Source: Bradyrhizobium sp. AZCC 1610 (GTDB lineage Bacteria > Pseudomonadota > Alphaproteobacteria > Rhizobiales > Xanthobacteraceae). Taken from it: a stretch of 64,000 nucleotides of DNA. The stretch lies in the NCBI RefSeq assembly GCF_036924515.1, contig NZ_JAZHRR010000001.1, positions 3,009,001-3,073,000 on the forward strand. The letters run 5' to 3'. Below the pieces are notes generated by a model. That model had not been told where the DNA came from and did not search any database. It worked only from the letters and a program-made list of their open reading frames with translations. The position numbers were made by a program, and so were the translations under genes. How positions within the stretch are numbered: position 1 is the first letter of the stretch; the number at the start of each line of letters is the position of its first letter. Shown in pieces: positions 30,337-38,615 of the stretch.

Positions 30337-31800
30337 GTGAACCCGCTTACCGATGTCTCCCCAGAGGAGGCAGCGGCCGAAATCCTGCGTCGTAGGAGGG
30401 GCCGCGAGCACCTCATCGACTTCACCGAGTACACGCTCCACAAATACTACGCCGATCCTTTCCACCACATCGTGGCGGAAGCCCTTGAGCGCGTCGAGCG
30501 AGGCGAATGCAAGCGCCTCATGATCTTCGCGCCTCCGCGGCACGGCAAAAGCGAGCTGTCCACTCGGCGCTTCCCGGCCTGGTTCATGGGCCGCAATCCC
30601 GAGAAGAACGTCATCTCGGCGTCCTACAACGGCGACTTCGCCACCACCTTCGGCCGCGAAGTCCGCGGCATCGTCAAGAGCGACCAGTACAAGAAGCTGT
30701 TCACCAGCGTCGGCATCAAGTCCGACAACCGTGCGGCTGACGAATGGGAGCTGGAGAGCGGCGGCAAATACTTCGCGGTCGGCGTCGGCACCGGTACCAC
30801 CGGTAAGGGCGCCCATCTGTTCCTGATCGACGATCCGATTAAGGACCGCAAGGAAGTCAAGTCCGCCAATTTCCGCCAGGACCAATGGGACTGGTACCGC
30901 GACGTCGTTTACACCCGTCTCGAAGAGGATGCCGCAATCGTCCTCACGCTGACGCGGTGGCATTACGACGACATCGCCGGCCGCCTGGTCGACATGATGA
31001 ACGACGGCAAGGGTCTTCCGTGGGAGATCCTGACGCTGCCGGCCATCCCCGAGGTTAAGTGGGTCACGGGCGAGGACGGCGTCAAGCGCATGGTCCTCAA
31101 CGAGGATGGCACGGTCCCGGGCGATCCGCTCGGCCGCAAGCCAAAGGATCCGCTGGCGCCCAACCGCTTCTCCTACAACGCGCTGATGGATCGCGCCGAG
31201 GTTCTCGGCGAGCGTTCCTTCTCCGCGCTCTACCAGCAGAAGCCAATGGCCGACGACGGCGGCATGTTCCGTGCCGACTGGTTCGAGCCGCCTGCCGAAA
31301 TGCCAGCTCGCCGCGTCCGCGTTCGCGCGTGGGACTTGGCGGCATCGTCTGACGGCGACTGGACGGTCGGCGTGCTGATGTCGAAGGACCCTCAGGGCAT
31401 CTTCTACATCGAGAACGTCATACGCTTCCGCGGTTCGCCGCTGGATGTCGAAAAGAAGATCTTCGAGACGGCCCGAAACGATGGTCGCTCGGTCACGATC
31501 GTAATTCCGCAAGACCCGGGCCAGGCCGGCAAGAGCCAGGCCCAGAACTTCATCCGCCGGCTCGCCGGCTACATCGTCAAGACACCCCGCCCCACAGGTT
31601 CGAAAGAGACCCGGGCTGCCGCATTCGCTGCGCAGGCCGAAGGGATGAACGTGAAGATGGTGAAGGGCAGTTGGAATGACTGCTTCACCGATGAATTGGA
31701 AACCTTCCCCCTTGGCGTCCACGACGACCAGGTGGACGCGGCTTCCGATGCCTTCAACGAACTTCTCGGTCCGAGAAAGGCGGCGGTCCTTGACTGGTAA
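30337..31800 (+). CDS. terL: Terminase large subunit
   Basis: 487 aa from GTG at 30337. ATPase part: Walker A IFAPPRHGKSE (about 63-73), Walker B-like HLFLIDDPIKD, and the coupling region TLTRWHYDD. Nuclease part: RAWDLAASSDGDWTVGVL and C-terminal GVHDDQVDAAS, the acidic residues of an RNase H-like nuclease. Motor and nuclease of head packaging. Portal follows after 20 bp. Confidence 0.95.
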   Translation: MNPLTDVSPEEAAAEILRRRRGREHLIDFTEYTLHKYYADPFHHIVAEALERVERGECKRLMIFAPPRHGKSELSTRRFPAWFMGRNPEKNVISASYNGDFATTFGREVRGIVKSDQYKKLFTSVGIKSDNRAADEWELESGGKYFAVGVGTGTTGKGAHLFLIDDPIKDRKEVKSANFRQDQWDWYRDVVYTRLEEDAAIVLTLTRWHYDDIAGRLVDMMNDGKGLPWEILTLPAIPEVKWVTGEDGVKRMVLNEDGTVPGDPLGRKPKDPLAPNRFSYNALMDRAEVLGERSFSALYQQKPMADDGGMFRADWFEPPAEMPARRVRVRAWDLAASSDGDWTVGVLMSKDPQGIFYIENVIRFRGSPLDVEKKIFETARNDGRSVTIVIPQDPGQAGKSQAQNFIRRLAGYIVKTPRPTGSKETRAAAFAAQAEGMNVKMVKGSWNDCFTDELETFPLGVHDDQVDAASDAFNELLGPRKAAVLDW

Positions 31801-31820
31801 CGTCAGGACACCACCCCACA

Positions 31821-33389
31821 ATGGCTGATACCCAAGCCCAAGCCTACGTCCCGTCGCCCCAGGCGGGCAATCCCGGCGAATTGTCGTCTGCCGCAACGGT
31901 CATGCAGCAGCGAACGAGCATGCTCCGCGCGGTCTATGGCGGCACGGAGACGATGCGCGCGAAGGAGAAGGAGTTCCTTCCCCAGTATGAGAAGGAGTCG
32001 GATACCCGATACAACGCTCGACTGGCTTCCACGTTCGCTCTCAACAAGCTCAGGGAGGCCGTGGATGCGGCTTCCGCAAAACCCTTCCGGACACTGCTGA
32101 AGGTGCTGAACGGCGATCCTGACCTCGATCTGTGGGTCAAGGATGCCGATCTGCAGGGCAACCACCTCCATCTGTTCGCGCACTCGTTCTTCAACAACGC
32201 GATGCTCGACGGCATGTGCCACATCCTGGTCGATCATCCGGACACCTACAATCTGCCGAACCTGGCCGCTCAGAAGGCGGCCGGCGCCAGGCCGTTCATG
32301 AAGTTGTTCAAGGTGAACGACATCGCAGCGGCCTATGACCAGTACGTCGGCGGCGATACCAAGACCGTCCACGTCCGCATCCGCAGCCAGCGCGCGGCGC
32401 GCGAGGGCTTCAAGGAGGTGCTCTACAACCAGATGCGGGTCATCGAGATCGACCCGACCAAGACCTCCGGCATCGTCCAGCTCTGGGAGCAGAAGGCGGC
32501 GGCGGGCGGCGGCAGCTGGGAGTTCGTCGCTGAGACCCCGCTGAAGAATATGGCCGAAGTTCCGTTCGTGACCATGTATGCCGGCGAAAAGGAAGCCGAC
32601 TATCAGGTACGCCCGGTGTTCATCGATCTGGCTTACAAGCAGATCGAGCACTGGATATCGACGTCCGATCAGCGCTCGATCCTGTCGGCGGCCCGCTTCC
32701 CGATGCTGGCTTGCTCCGGCGTGACGATCGACCCGGAAGACGAGAAGCAGTTCGCGATCGGTCCCTACAAGGTCCTCTACGCGCCCGAGGCCAATGGCCG
32801 CTGGTATTTCGTGGAGCCGAAGGGCACCGCGATCGAGTCCGGCGCCAAGGATCTCGATCGGCTCGAGATGCAGATGGACATGATGGCGCTCAACCCGGTC
32901 ACGGGCACGCACCGTCAGTACGTTCCGCAGAACGAGCGCGACATCCAGGAGACCCGAGTTCACTCCGTGGTCCACGACGTCGCCATCAACTGTCAGGACG
33001 CCATCGAGAAGGCCATTCGCTTCATGGGGCAGTGGACCGGCAAAGATTATTCGAACGTGGAAGCGGTGCTGAACACCGAGTTCTCCAACACCAAGGACCG
33101 CCTGCTGGAGGTCAAGGAGCTGGTGAACATCTACGAGAAGAAGGGTCTGACCCGCGAAAGCCTGTTGCGCGAAGTCTACAAGCGGAACCTGCTTGGCGAA
33201 GAGTTCAACATCAAGGACGAAGTGGCGGCCCTGGCGGCCATCGACGCCGCGCTCCAGGCGGCCGAAGCCGGCGAAGCGCCGACCGGCGGCAAGGCCCCGA
33301 CCGAGGAGAAGGATCCTCCGAAGGCGGGAACCGAAGAGCCGCTCCCGGACTTCCCGAAAGGTCAGACGCGCCCCAAAAAGCAAATTTGA
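31821..33389 (+). CDS. Portal protein (DUF4055-like)
   Basis: 522 aa. The position after terL, the size, and features such as RYNARLASTFALNKLREAVD near the N-terminus, a central helical part YKQIEHWISTSDQRS and RLEMQMDMMALNP, and an Ala/Pro/Lys-rich disordered tail fit DUF4055-type portals. Forms the ring through which DNA passes. A large antisense frame is a shadow. Confidence 0.85.
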   Translation: MADTQAQAYVPSPQAGNPGELSSAATVMQQRTSMLRAVYGGTETMRAKEKEFLPQYEKESDTRYNARLASTFALNKLREAVDAASAKPFRTLLKVLNGDPDLDLWVKDADLQGNHLHLFAHSFFNNAMLDGMCHILVDHPDTYNLPNLAAQKAAGARPFMKLFKVNDIAAAYDQYVGGDTKTVHVRIRSQRAAREGFKEVLYNQMRVIEIDPTKTSGIVQLWEQKAAAGGGSWEFVAETPLKNMAEVPFVTMYAGEKEADYQVRPVFIDLAYKQIEHWISTSDQRSILSAARFPMLACSGVTIDPEDEKQFAIGPYKVLYAPEANGRWYFVEPKGTAIESGAKDLDRLEMQMDMMALNPVTGTHRQYVPQNERDIQETRVHSVVHDVAINCQDAIEKAIRFMGQWTGKDYSNVEAVLNTEFSNTKDRLLEVKELVNIYEKKGLTRESLLREVYKRNLLGEEFNIKDEVAALAAIDAALQAAEAGEAPTGGKAPTEEKDPPKAGTEEPLPDFPKGQTRPKKQI

Positions 33390-33424
33390 TTGACGCGCTT
33401 GAATGCGCATGTTAGCAGACGACT

Positions 33425-33682
33425 ATGGCCGAGGAACGACTGACATTTGAACTGGAACCGTACTATTGCGAACCCTGCTCGGAGAAGCAGGGAACGCTGG
33501 TGCAGGAGCTTGTCAGGATGATCCCTCGGTCGGTCGTGATGTTCGGAAAGCTGGTCGGGGACGAGTATTATTGCTGCCCGATCTGCTTCGAGCCCAAGTT
33601 CGCGGTCAAGGGCAAGAAGGCGGTCAAGAAAAAGCCCGCCGAGCGCCCCACCGCTCCCGGCCCAGTCCTCGTTAAAGGCTGA
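33425..33682 (+). CDS. Zinc-ribbon-like small protein, 85 aa
   Basis: Starts MAEERLTFELEPYYCEPCSE and later has YYCCPICFEPKF: two CxxC pairs about 35 residues apart, followed by a Lys-rich tail. Probably binds zinc and perhaps nucleic acid. Typical of small phage proteins between portal and scaffold. Confidence 0.6.
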   Translation: MAEERLTFELEPYYCEPCSEKQGTLVQELVRMIPRSVVMFGKLVGDEYYCCPICFEPKFAVKGKKAVKKKPAERPTAPGPVLVKG

Positions 33683-33683
33683 T

Positions 33684-33752
33684 TTGCATCCCGTTTGCAG
33701 AGGCTCTTGACAAAACCCCGGTACTGTGGTTTGTCATTTGCTTAAATGCAAA
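33684..33752 (+). promoter_or_regulatory. Rightward promoter/operator
   Basis: Two TTTGCA half-sites (33683 and 33694), TTGACAAAACCC at 33707, and a full palindrome TTTGC-TTAAAT-GCAAA (33737-33752) ending just before the ribosome site of the next gene. Confidence 0.6.
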
Positions 33753-33762
33753 TGGAGTGACC

Positions 33763-34050
33763 GTGCGGCTCTTCGAACGCAAAAACCTCGTCCAGGCCTT
33801 CAGGCTGCCACTTTGGGGGCAGGCTTCGGACGAAACCCCGCCACATTGGCTGGTGAAGCGCCTGCAATCGGGCGAACTCGTGATCAACAGCCTTGGCGGC
33901 GTCACAATGACGAACCGATGGGGTCATCAGCAGTGTGCGGCTGGCGACTTCATCCTTCTCACCGATCGGGACGCCATCGAGTTTGCAACTCCCGAGGAGT
34001 TCGAGCAGCTCGAAGAGATCTCGCCCGACATGCTGCTACGCGCAGCGTAA
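33763..34050 (+). CDS. Hypothetical protein, 95 aa
   Basis: GTG at 33763, spaced well from GGAG; GTG at 33757 is an alternative. Starts VRLFERKNLVQAFRLPLWGQ, with a beta-rich middle (GGVTMTNRWGHQQCAAGDFI) resembling small DUF-type phage proteins that follow this promoter type. Function unknown. Confidence 0.6.
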   Translation: MRLFERKNLVQAFRLPLWGQASDETPPHWLVKRLQSGELVINSLGGVTMTNRWGHQQCAAGDFILLTDRDAIEFATPEEFEQLEEISPDMLLRAA

Positions 34051-34082
34051 TCCAAGCCACGCCTTAGGCGTCGCTCACCTGA

Positions 34083-34111
34083 CCCGCCCGGTTCGCCGCG
34101 GCGGGTTTTTT
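34083..34111 (+). terminator. Rho-independent terminator
   Basis: CCCGCC (34083-34088) pairs with GGCGGG (34100-34105), followed by six Ts. Confidence 0.85.
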
Positions 34112-34133
34112 CGTTTCCACAAGGAGTCCACCA

Positions 34134-34361
34134 ATGAAGAAGATCCTCGTTTCCGTCCTGGCGCTCGTCGCGCTGTCCGTGCCCGCTGTTGCCGGCAAGG
34201 TGAAGTATGACGCCGATGCCACCCCCGCCGCGATCGCTGCTGACAAGGCTGCGAAGAAGGCCGCTGTCAAGGAAGGCGTCGTTCCCTGCGCCATGATCGA
34301 CACCAAGACCGGCAAGTGCGTCACGTTGCTGGTGCTCGACGCTGGCGGCGGCGACTCGTAA
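34134..34361 (+). CDS. Small exported protein, 75 aa
   Basis: Starts MKKILVSVLALVALSVPAVA, a clear signal peptide. The mature part is Ala/Lys-rich with two Cys (CAMIDTKTGKC), probably a disulfide. It sits between two terminators, so it can be expressed as its own unit (moron-like). Confidence 0.65.
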   Translation: MKKILVSVLALVALSVPAVAGKVKYDADATPAAIAADKAAKKAAVKEGVVPCAMIDTKTGKCVTLLVLDAGGGDS

Positions 34362-34385
34362 GCTTTCCTCACTCCAACTTCTAGG

Positions 34386-34416
34386 CCGCCAGGACTTCGG
34401 TTCTGGCGGTTTCTTT
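34386..34416 (+). terminator. Rho-independent terminator
   Basis: CCGCCAG (34386-34392) pairs with CTGGCGG (34403-34409), followed by TTTCTTTT. Confidence 0.85.
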
Positions 34417-34740
34417 TGGACGACAGCCTTCGCCGGGCTCGTAATTCGGCGAACCCATTCGTAATCGCGCTCCCTCTTCACCGGTCGAGCGCGATTTCAG
34501 CGGTCTCAGTTCGCATCCCGCACAAGACGGACAGAGATGCCCAAGAGCGCGTCGCACGCCCGCGCCGCCGCTGAACAGATCCTAATTCGCCAGCACTGAT
34601 CAACCGAGCGCCGGGACGGCCTCGAAGCGATCGGCGCCGGCAACTCGAATTCCCCGACTCCTCGGGGATTTCACCGGACCCAAGGCGGGATGCCTGACGG
34701 TCCTTTTATCACGAGGGGCGGGATGCCCCGCATTTCCGGG
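34417..34740. other. Gap before scaffold gene
   Basis: About 320 bp. A 20-codon frame at 34538 (MPKSASHARAAAEQILIRQH) has no clear ribosome site. The words GGCGGGATGCC and GGCGGGATGCCCC repeat near 34684 and 34718. No supported gene. Confidence 0.4.
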
Positions 34741-35631
34741 ATGGATATGCTTAAAGCAGTCGTTACTGATCTCAACACCGTCGAAGAAGCTCATCGCGCG
34801 TTTTACGTTGAACGGAACGGGAAGTTCTACGTCAACATCACGCCGACCGAAGGCTTCGAACTCGACAACGTCCAGGGCCTGAAGAACGCCCTCGGCGCGG
34901 AACGCAACAACGTTGCCGTGCTGAAGGAACAGATCAAGCCCTACGAAGGCCTCGACGCCGCCGCGGCTCGCACCGCGATCGAGCGCATCGCCGCCTTCGG
35001 GGACATCACGCCGGACGCAGCCAAGACGGCTGTGGAGACTGCCGCACGACTGACGGCATTCGATCCCGCGAAAGAGGCTGACAAGATCGCCAACACCAAA
35101 CTTGAGACCCTCAAGGGTCAGCTCCAGGCGCAGTTTACCCTGCGCGAAACCGAGCTGCTCCAGCAGGTCAAGGGCGCGGAGGGCACGGTCAACAGCCTGA
35201 CGGGGCAGTTGCAGACTTTGGTTCGCGACAACGAAATCAAGTCTGAACTCGCAAAACTCAATCCGCTGGACGATGCGCGGGATGCCATCGAACTTCTGGC
35301 GGGCAAATCGGTCCGAACCAAAATGGTGGACGGGAAGGTCGTGGTCGAGGTTCTCGACATCAACGGCAACCCGCGGATCAAGGACGTGAACGGCACTCCC
35401 TTCACTATCGCTGACCTCCTCACCGAGGTGCGCGACAGCCGGCCTTCACTGTTCAAGCCTGAAGACAAGCGTGGAATGGGCACGCAACCGGGCACCACTC
35501 CGCCGAGCCTCCAGGGCGTCACGAACCCCTGGGCCGCAGAGACCCGGAACGTAACCCAGCAGATGTTGCTGGAAAACACCAAACCAGAATTGGCCAAGCA
35601 GCTGAAGGCAGCTGCAGGCGTCAAGGACTAA
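34741..35631 (+). CDS. Capsid assembly scaffold-like protein
   Basis: About 296 aa. ATG at 34741 or 34747 are both possible; the frame is open further upstream. Position between portal and major capsid protein, heavy coiled-coil content (GLKNALGAERNNVAVLKEQI, LETLKGQLQAQFTLRETELL) and a Pro-rich end followed by a short helical tail fit a scaffold that guides capsid assembly. No protease motif seen. Confidence 0.65.
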   Translation: MDMLKAVVTDLNTVEEAHRAFYVERNGKFYVNITPTEGFELDNVQGLKNALGAERNNVAVLKEQIKPYEGLDAAAARTAIERIAAFGDITPDAAKTAVETAARLTAFDPAKEADKIANTKLETLKGQLQAQFTLRETELLQQVKGAEGTVNSLTGQLQTLVRDNEIKSELAKLNPLDDARDAIELLAGKSVRTKMVDGKVVVEVLDINGNPRIKDVNGTPFTIADLLTEVRDSRPSLFKPEDKRGMGTQPGTTPPSLQGVTNPWAAETRNVTQQMLLENTKPELAKQLKAAAGVKD

Positions 35632-35658
35632 ACCTCCTCACACGTCAACAAGAGCAAC

Positions 35659-35687
35659 CGCCGGGATCATCGTGTCCCGGCGTTTGT
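35659..35687 (+). terminator. Terminator overlapping an operator
   Basis: CGCCGGGA (35659-35666) pairs with TCCCGGCG (35675-35682), followed by TTTGTT. The T-run doubles as the left arm of the palindrome at 35683-35698. Confidence 0.6.
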
Positions 35688-35698
35688 TCGAATGCAAA
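35683..35698 (+). promoter_or_regulatory. TTTGC-N6-GCAAA family site before the capsid gene
   Basis: TTTGT-TCGAAT-GCAAA, one mismatch from consensus, about 45 bp before the capsid start. Likely sets a separate transcript for the capsid protein. Confidence 0.5.
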
Positions 35699-35740
35699 TG
35701 CCTCTCAGAGCGAAGCCAGTCACAACCTCAAGAGTGAGAA

Positions 35741-36721
35741 ATGACTGAGACTCGTCTCGCGGACATGATCGTCCCGACCAAGTTCAACAAGTACGTTCAG
35801 ACGCTGTCGACCCAGAAGTCGCGGCTCTTCCAGTCGGGCATCATCACCGACCTGACCTCCACGATCGACGCCGAGATCGAAGGCAAGACGGTCAACATGC
35901 CGTTCTTCAACGACCTCGACGCCTCGGAAGAGGAGCAGGTGCTGGATGACCAGTCCGACCTGACCGTTGGCAAGATGACGACCGGCCAGGACGTGGCCGT
36001 GAAGCTTCTGCGCGGTAAGGCCTTCGGTACGTCGGACCTCGCGGCCGACCTCTCCGGCGCCGACCCGATCGACGCGATCGCCAACCGTTTCGCCGACTGG
36101 TGGAACAAGCGATTCCAGACCGCGCTGCTCGCGACCCTCGCGGGCGCGATGGGCTCGGCCGCAATGGCGGCCAACGTCAACGACATCTCGGCCCTGACCG
36201 GCGGCGCGGAATTCTTCGACGCCGACAGCTTCATCGACTCGGCGTTCTTGCTGGGCGACGAGCAGGGTGGCCTGACCGGCGTTGCCGTCCACTCGCTGAC
36301 CCTGAAGGCGATGGTGAAGGCCGACCTGATCGACTTCATCCCCGACAGCGAAGGCAAGCTGACGATCCCGACCTACCTCGGCAAGACCGTGCTGGTCGAC
36401 GACACCATGCCGGTGTCGGGTGCGGGCGCGAACCGCATCTTCACGACCTACATCTTCGGTCAGGGCGCGATCGGCTTCGGCGAACGTTCGCCGAAGGTGC
36501 CGGTGGAGGTCGAGCGCCAGGCTCTGAAGGGCATGGGCCAGGAGTACATCGTGAACCGCCGCCAGTGGGTCATGCACCCCCGCGGCATCAAGTGGCTGGG
36601 CACCACCCAGGTCGGCGTCACGCCGAACAACGCTGAGCTGGCCCTCACGACCAACTGGCAACGCGTGTACGATGCGAAGATCATCCGCATCGTGGCGTTC
36701 AAGCACAAGCTGGCCGCCTAA
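35741..36721 (+). CDS. Major capsid protein
   Basis: 326 aa. Starts MTETRLADMIVPTKFNKYVQ. The pattern of an N-terminal arm, TVNMPFFNDLDASEEEQVL, LADWWNKRF-like spine helix, GKTVLVDDTMPVSGAG and a C-terminal HPRGIKWLGTTQ segment is that of HK97-fold coat proteins of the phage coat type without a cleaved pro-domain. Location after the scaffold and its own promoter support the call. Confidence 0.85.
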   Translation: MTETRLADMIVPTKFNKYVQTLSTQKSRLFQSGIITDLTSTIDAEIEGKTVNMPFFNDLDASEEEQVLDDQSDLTVGKMTTGQDVAVKLLRGKAFGTSDLAADLSGADPIDAIANRFADWWNKRFQTALLATLAGAMGSAAMAANVNDISALTGGAEFFDADSFIDSAFLLGDEQGGLTGVAVHSLTLKAMVKADLIDFIPDSEGKLTIPTYLGKTVLVDDTMPVSGAGANRIFTTYIFGQGAIGFGERSPKVPVEVERQALKGMGQEYIVNRRQWVMHPRGIKWLGTTQVGVTPNNAELALTTNWQRVYDAKIIRIVAFKHKLAA

Positions 36722-36760
36722 TCGTCTGATCCTCTGACGTTAGGTTTCTGAAACACAAGA

Positions 36761-36789
36761 CCCTCCTGGAGAAATCCGGGAGGGTTTTT
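36761..36789 (+). terminator. Rho-independent terminator after capsid gene
   Basis: CCCTCC (36761-36766) pairs with GGGAGG (36778-36784 region), followed by five Ts. Confidence 0.85.
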
Positions 36790-36807
36790 GTGACTCTGGA
36801 GATTTCC

Positions 36808-37107
36808 ATGTTCGGAATTAAGGGCTACCGAGCCCGCGAAGCCGCAGCTCGTCTGCGCAACAACCGCAACCTGGTCTCGGAAGAGGTCCGGGCTGCGCGT
36901 CACGCCGTCCTCCCTGACAAGATCGACCAGCCCGCGGCTGAAGTCGAAGTGCCGGTGACGGACGAAACGCCTGTCGCTCAGACGGAGCCGGTGCAGGCCG
37001 AAGTTGAAGCGACCGAGAAGGTCGAAGCCGAAGTGACCGAGAAGGTCGAAGGCGAACCCAAGGCCGAAGAGCCGAAGGCAGCCAAGGCCAAGGGCAAGAA
37101 GAAGTAA
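36808..37107 (+). CDS. Small head/connector protein with acidic tail, 99 aa
   Basis: ATG at 36808 behind TGGAGATTTCC. A basic N-terminal third (MFGIKGYRAREAAARLRNNR) is followed by a Glu/Val/Lys repeat region (VEATEKVEAEVTEKVEGE) and a poly-basic end. Such proteins between capsid and DUF1320 genes often act at the head but are not characterised. Confidence 0.5.
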   Translation: MFGIKGYRAREAAARLRNNRNLVSEEVRAARHAVLPDKIDQPAAEVEVPVTDETPVAQTEPVQAEVEATEKVEAEVTEKVEGEPKAEEPKAAKAKGKKK

Positions 37108-37119
37108 CAAGGAGCTGTG

Positions 37120-37548
37120 ATGGGCTACGCCACAAAAGAAGACATCGACGAGCTTTACGGCACCGATCTTCTGGTCCGCGTAGCCGATTACAACCGCGAC
37201 GGTCAGCCTGACCCCGAGGTCGTTGCCAAGGGACTTCAGGCTGCCGGCGAAATTTGCGATGCCTACTTGTCGGCTCAGTACACCATTCCGGTGACGCCGA
37301 CGCCAGGTGTGGTCAAGAACTGCGCGATCGACATCGCTGTCTACAAGATAGCGCTCGGCCGCACAGGCCGCACCGACGAAATGCGCGTCCGGTACGAAGA
37401 CGCTCTGGCGCTGCTGGAGAAGATCTCGACCGGCAAGGTCGGCCTCGGCCTACCGCCCACCACGGGCGAGGACGAAGAAGGCAACCCGACGACGGAGAAC
37501 CCGAACGCCAGGCGTTCCGGGAGATCCTTTGACTGCGGCAGGGCGTAA
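37120..37548 (+). CDS. DUF1320/Mu gp36-like head-tail connector
   Basis: 142 aa; ATG at 37120 behind AAGGAG. MGYATKEDIDELYGTDLLVR, AGEICDAYLSAQYTIPVTPT and a C-terminal Y..AL..LE.I..GK pattern match DUF1320 proteins (Mu gp36) that sit under the portal. The stop overlaps the next start (TAATG). Confidence 0.8.
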   Translation: MGYATKEDIDELYGTDLLVRVADYNRDGQPDPEVVAKGLQAAGEICDAYLSAQYTIPVTPTPGVVKNCAIDIAVYKIALGRTGRTDEMRVRYEDALALLEKISTGKVGLGLPPTTGEDEEGNPTTENPNARRSGRSFDCGRA

Positions 37549-38027
37549 TGCCCAGTCTCAGCGTCAGGCTCGACCAGCAAACGCTGAGCAGGCTGAACCG
37601 CCGGCTGGCGGAGCTACTGCGTGACGCCACCGATCTCGAGCCGGTGATGCAGCAGGCCGCTCAGTACATGAAGAATTCGACGGTCAACCGCATCGTGCGG
37701 ACCAAGACCTCGCCAGGCGGTGAGCGGTGGGCAGCATTGTCCGACGTTACCGCCGAGCTGAAAGGTCATGACCAGCCGCTGTTCCATTCGGGCGAAATGT
37801 CCCGAGGCATCAACATCGCAGATGTCAGCGACGACGGCTTCATGATCGTCGCCGATGCGCCTTACGCATCCTACATGCAGCGCGGCGTTTCGAAGGTGAA
37901 GGGCGCATTCCGATCGAAGCGGCCCAGCCCGCAAATTCCGGCCCGTCCATTCATGGGCTACTCGGAAGAGAACATTCGACGGATCAGCAAGATGATCCGC
38001 GCTCACATCTTTAATGGAGGCGACTAA
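37548..38027 (+). CDS. Virion morphogenesis protein (Mu gpG / P2 gpS-like)
   Basis: 159 aa. Contains MQQAAQYMKNSTVNRIVRTK, SPGGERWAALSDVTAELK and LFHSGEMSRGINIADVSDDG, then IPARPFMGYSEENIRRI: the order seen in the phage_tail_S/virion morphogenesis family. Acts in tail completion. Confidence 0.8.
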   Translation: MPSLSVRLDQQTLSRLNRRLAELLRDATDLEPVMQQAAQYMKNSTVNRIVRTKTSPGGERWAALSDVTAELKGHDQPLFHSGEMSRGINIADVSDDGFMIVADAPYASYMQRGVSKVKGAFRSKRPSPQIPARPFMGYSEENIRRISKMIRAHIFNGGD

Positions 38028-38614
38028 TGAGCAAGGTGGTCACCTTCCGGAACAACGTCATCGACGCCGTCAAGGGGCTGTTCCCGGAAATGGACGTCGA
38101 ATGGTATGACGGCCTGTTCGATGAGCAGGACATCGCGGACTGGACGCTGAAGACGCCGTGCGCCCGCGTCGCCGTGATGAACGCTCCGACCGCGCATCAC
38201 TCCACCATGGAGATGAACACCAGCCTCCGGGTGGTCGTGGTCATCATCGACGAGAACCGGCACGTCGCCCTCGATGGCGATGCTCGTGCCTGGGAATACG
38301 TCGAGAAGCTCGCCGTGTTTGCCAATCTGAACAAGTTCAATACCCCGGACGCAGCGCCGGCCACCAAGGTCAGGTTCAAGCGCATCAGCCAGCCGGTGCT
38401 TCGCCGCGAAGGCGTGTCGGTGGGCGTGGTCGAGTGGGAAAGCTCGGTCATGATCGGACGCAACCGCGTCCTTGAGCGCGATTACTTCTACCGGCCTGAC
38501 GGCTCGATGATCACCCAGACGCCGCAGAGCAGGGTCATTGCCCGCGGCTATGCCCACAACGAAGCCGGCATGACCGCCGAAGACGAATTGGACGTTACAC
38601 CAGAGGTCGACTGA
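38027..38614 (+). CDS. DUF1834/Mu gp37-like protein
   Basis: 195 aa starting MSKVVTFRNNVIDAVKGLFP. Position after the gpG-like gene and content (an N-terminal alpha/beta domain followed by an extended C-terminus) match Mu gp37-type tail terminator proteins. Start overlaps the previous stop. Confidence 0.7.
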   Translation: MSKVVTFRNNVIDAVKGLFPEMDVEWYDGLFDEQDIADWTLKTPCARVAVMNAPTAHHSTMEMNTSLRVVVVIIDENRHVALDGDARAWEYVEKLAVFANLNKFNTPDAAPATKVRFKRISQPVLRREGVSVGVVEWESSVMIGRNRVLERDYFYRPDGSMITQTPQSRVIARGYAHNEAGMTAEDELDVTPEVD

Positions 38615-38615
38615 T

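Noticed and set aside
31803-33410. Long leftward open frame opposite the portal gene (also those opposite terL, capsid, DUF4815-like and sheath genes)
   Set aside because: Antisense shadow of a GC-rich coding strand; same codon register, low-complexity Arg/Leu/Val composition, no ribosome site.
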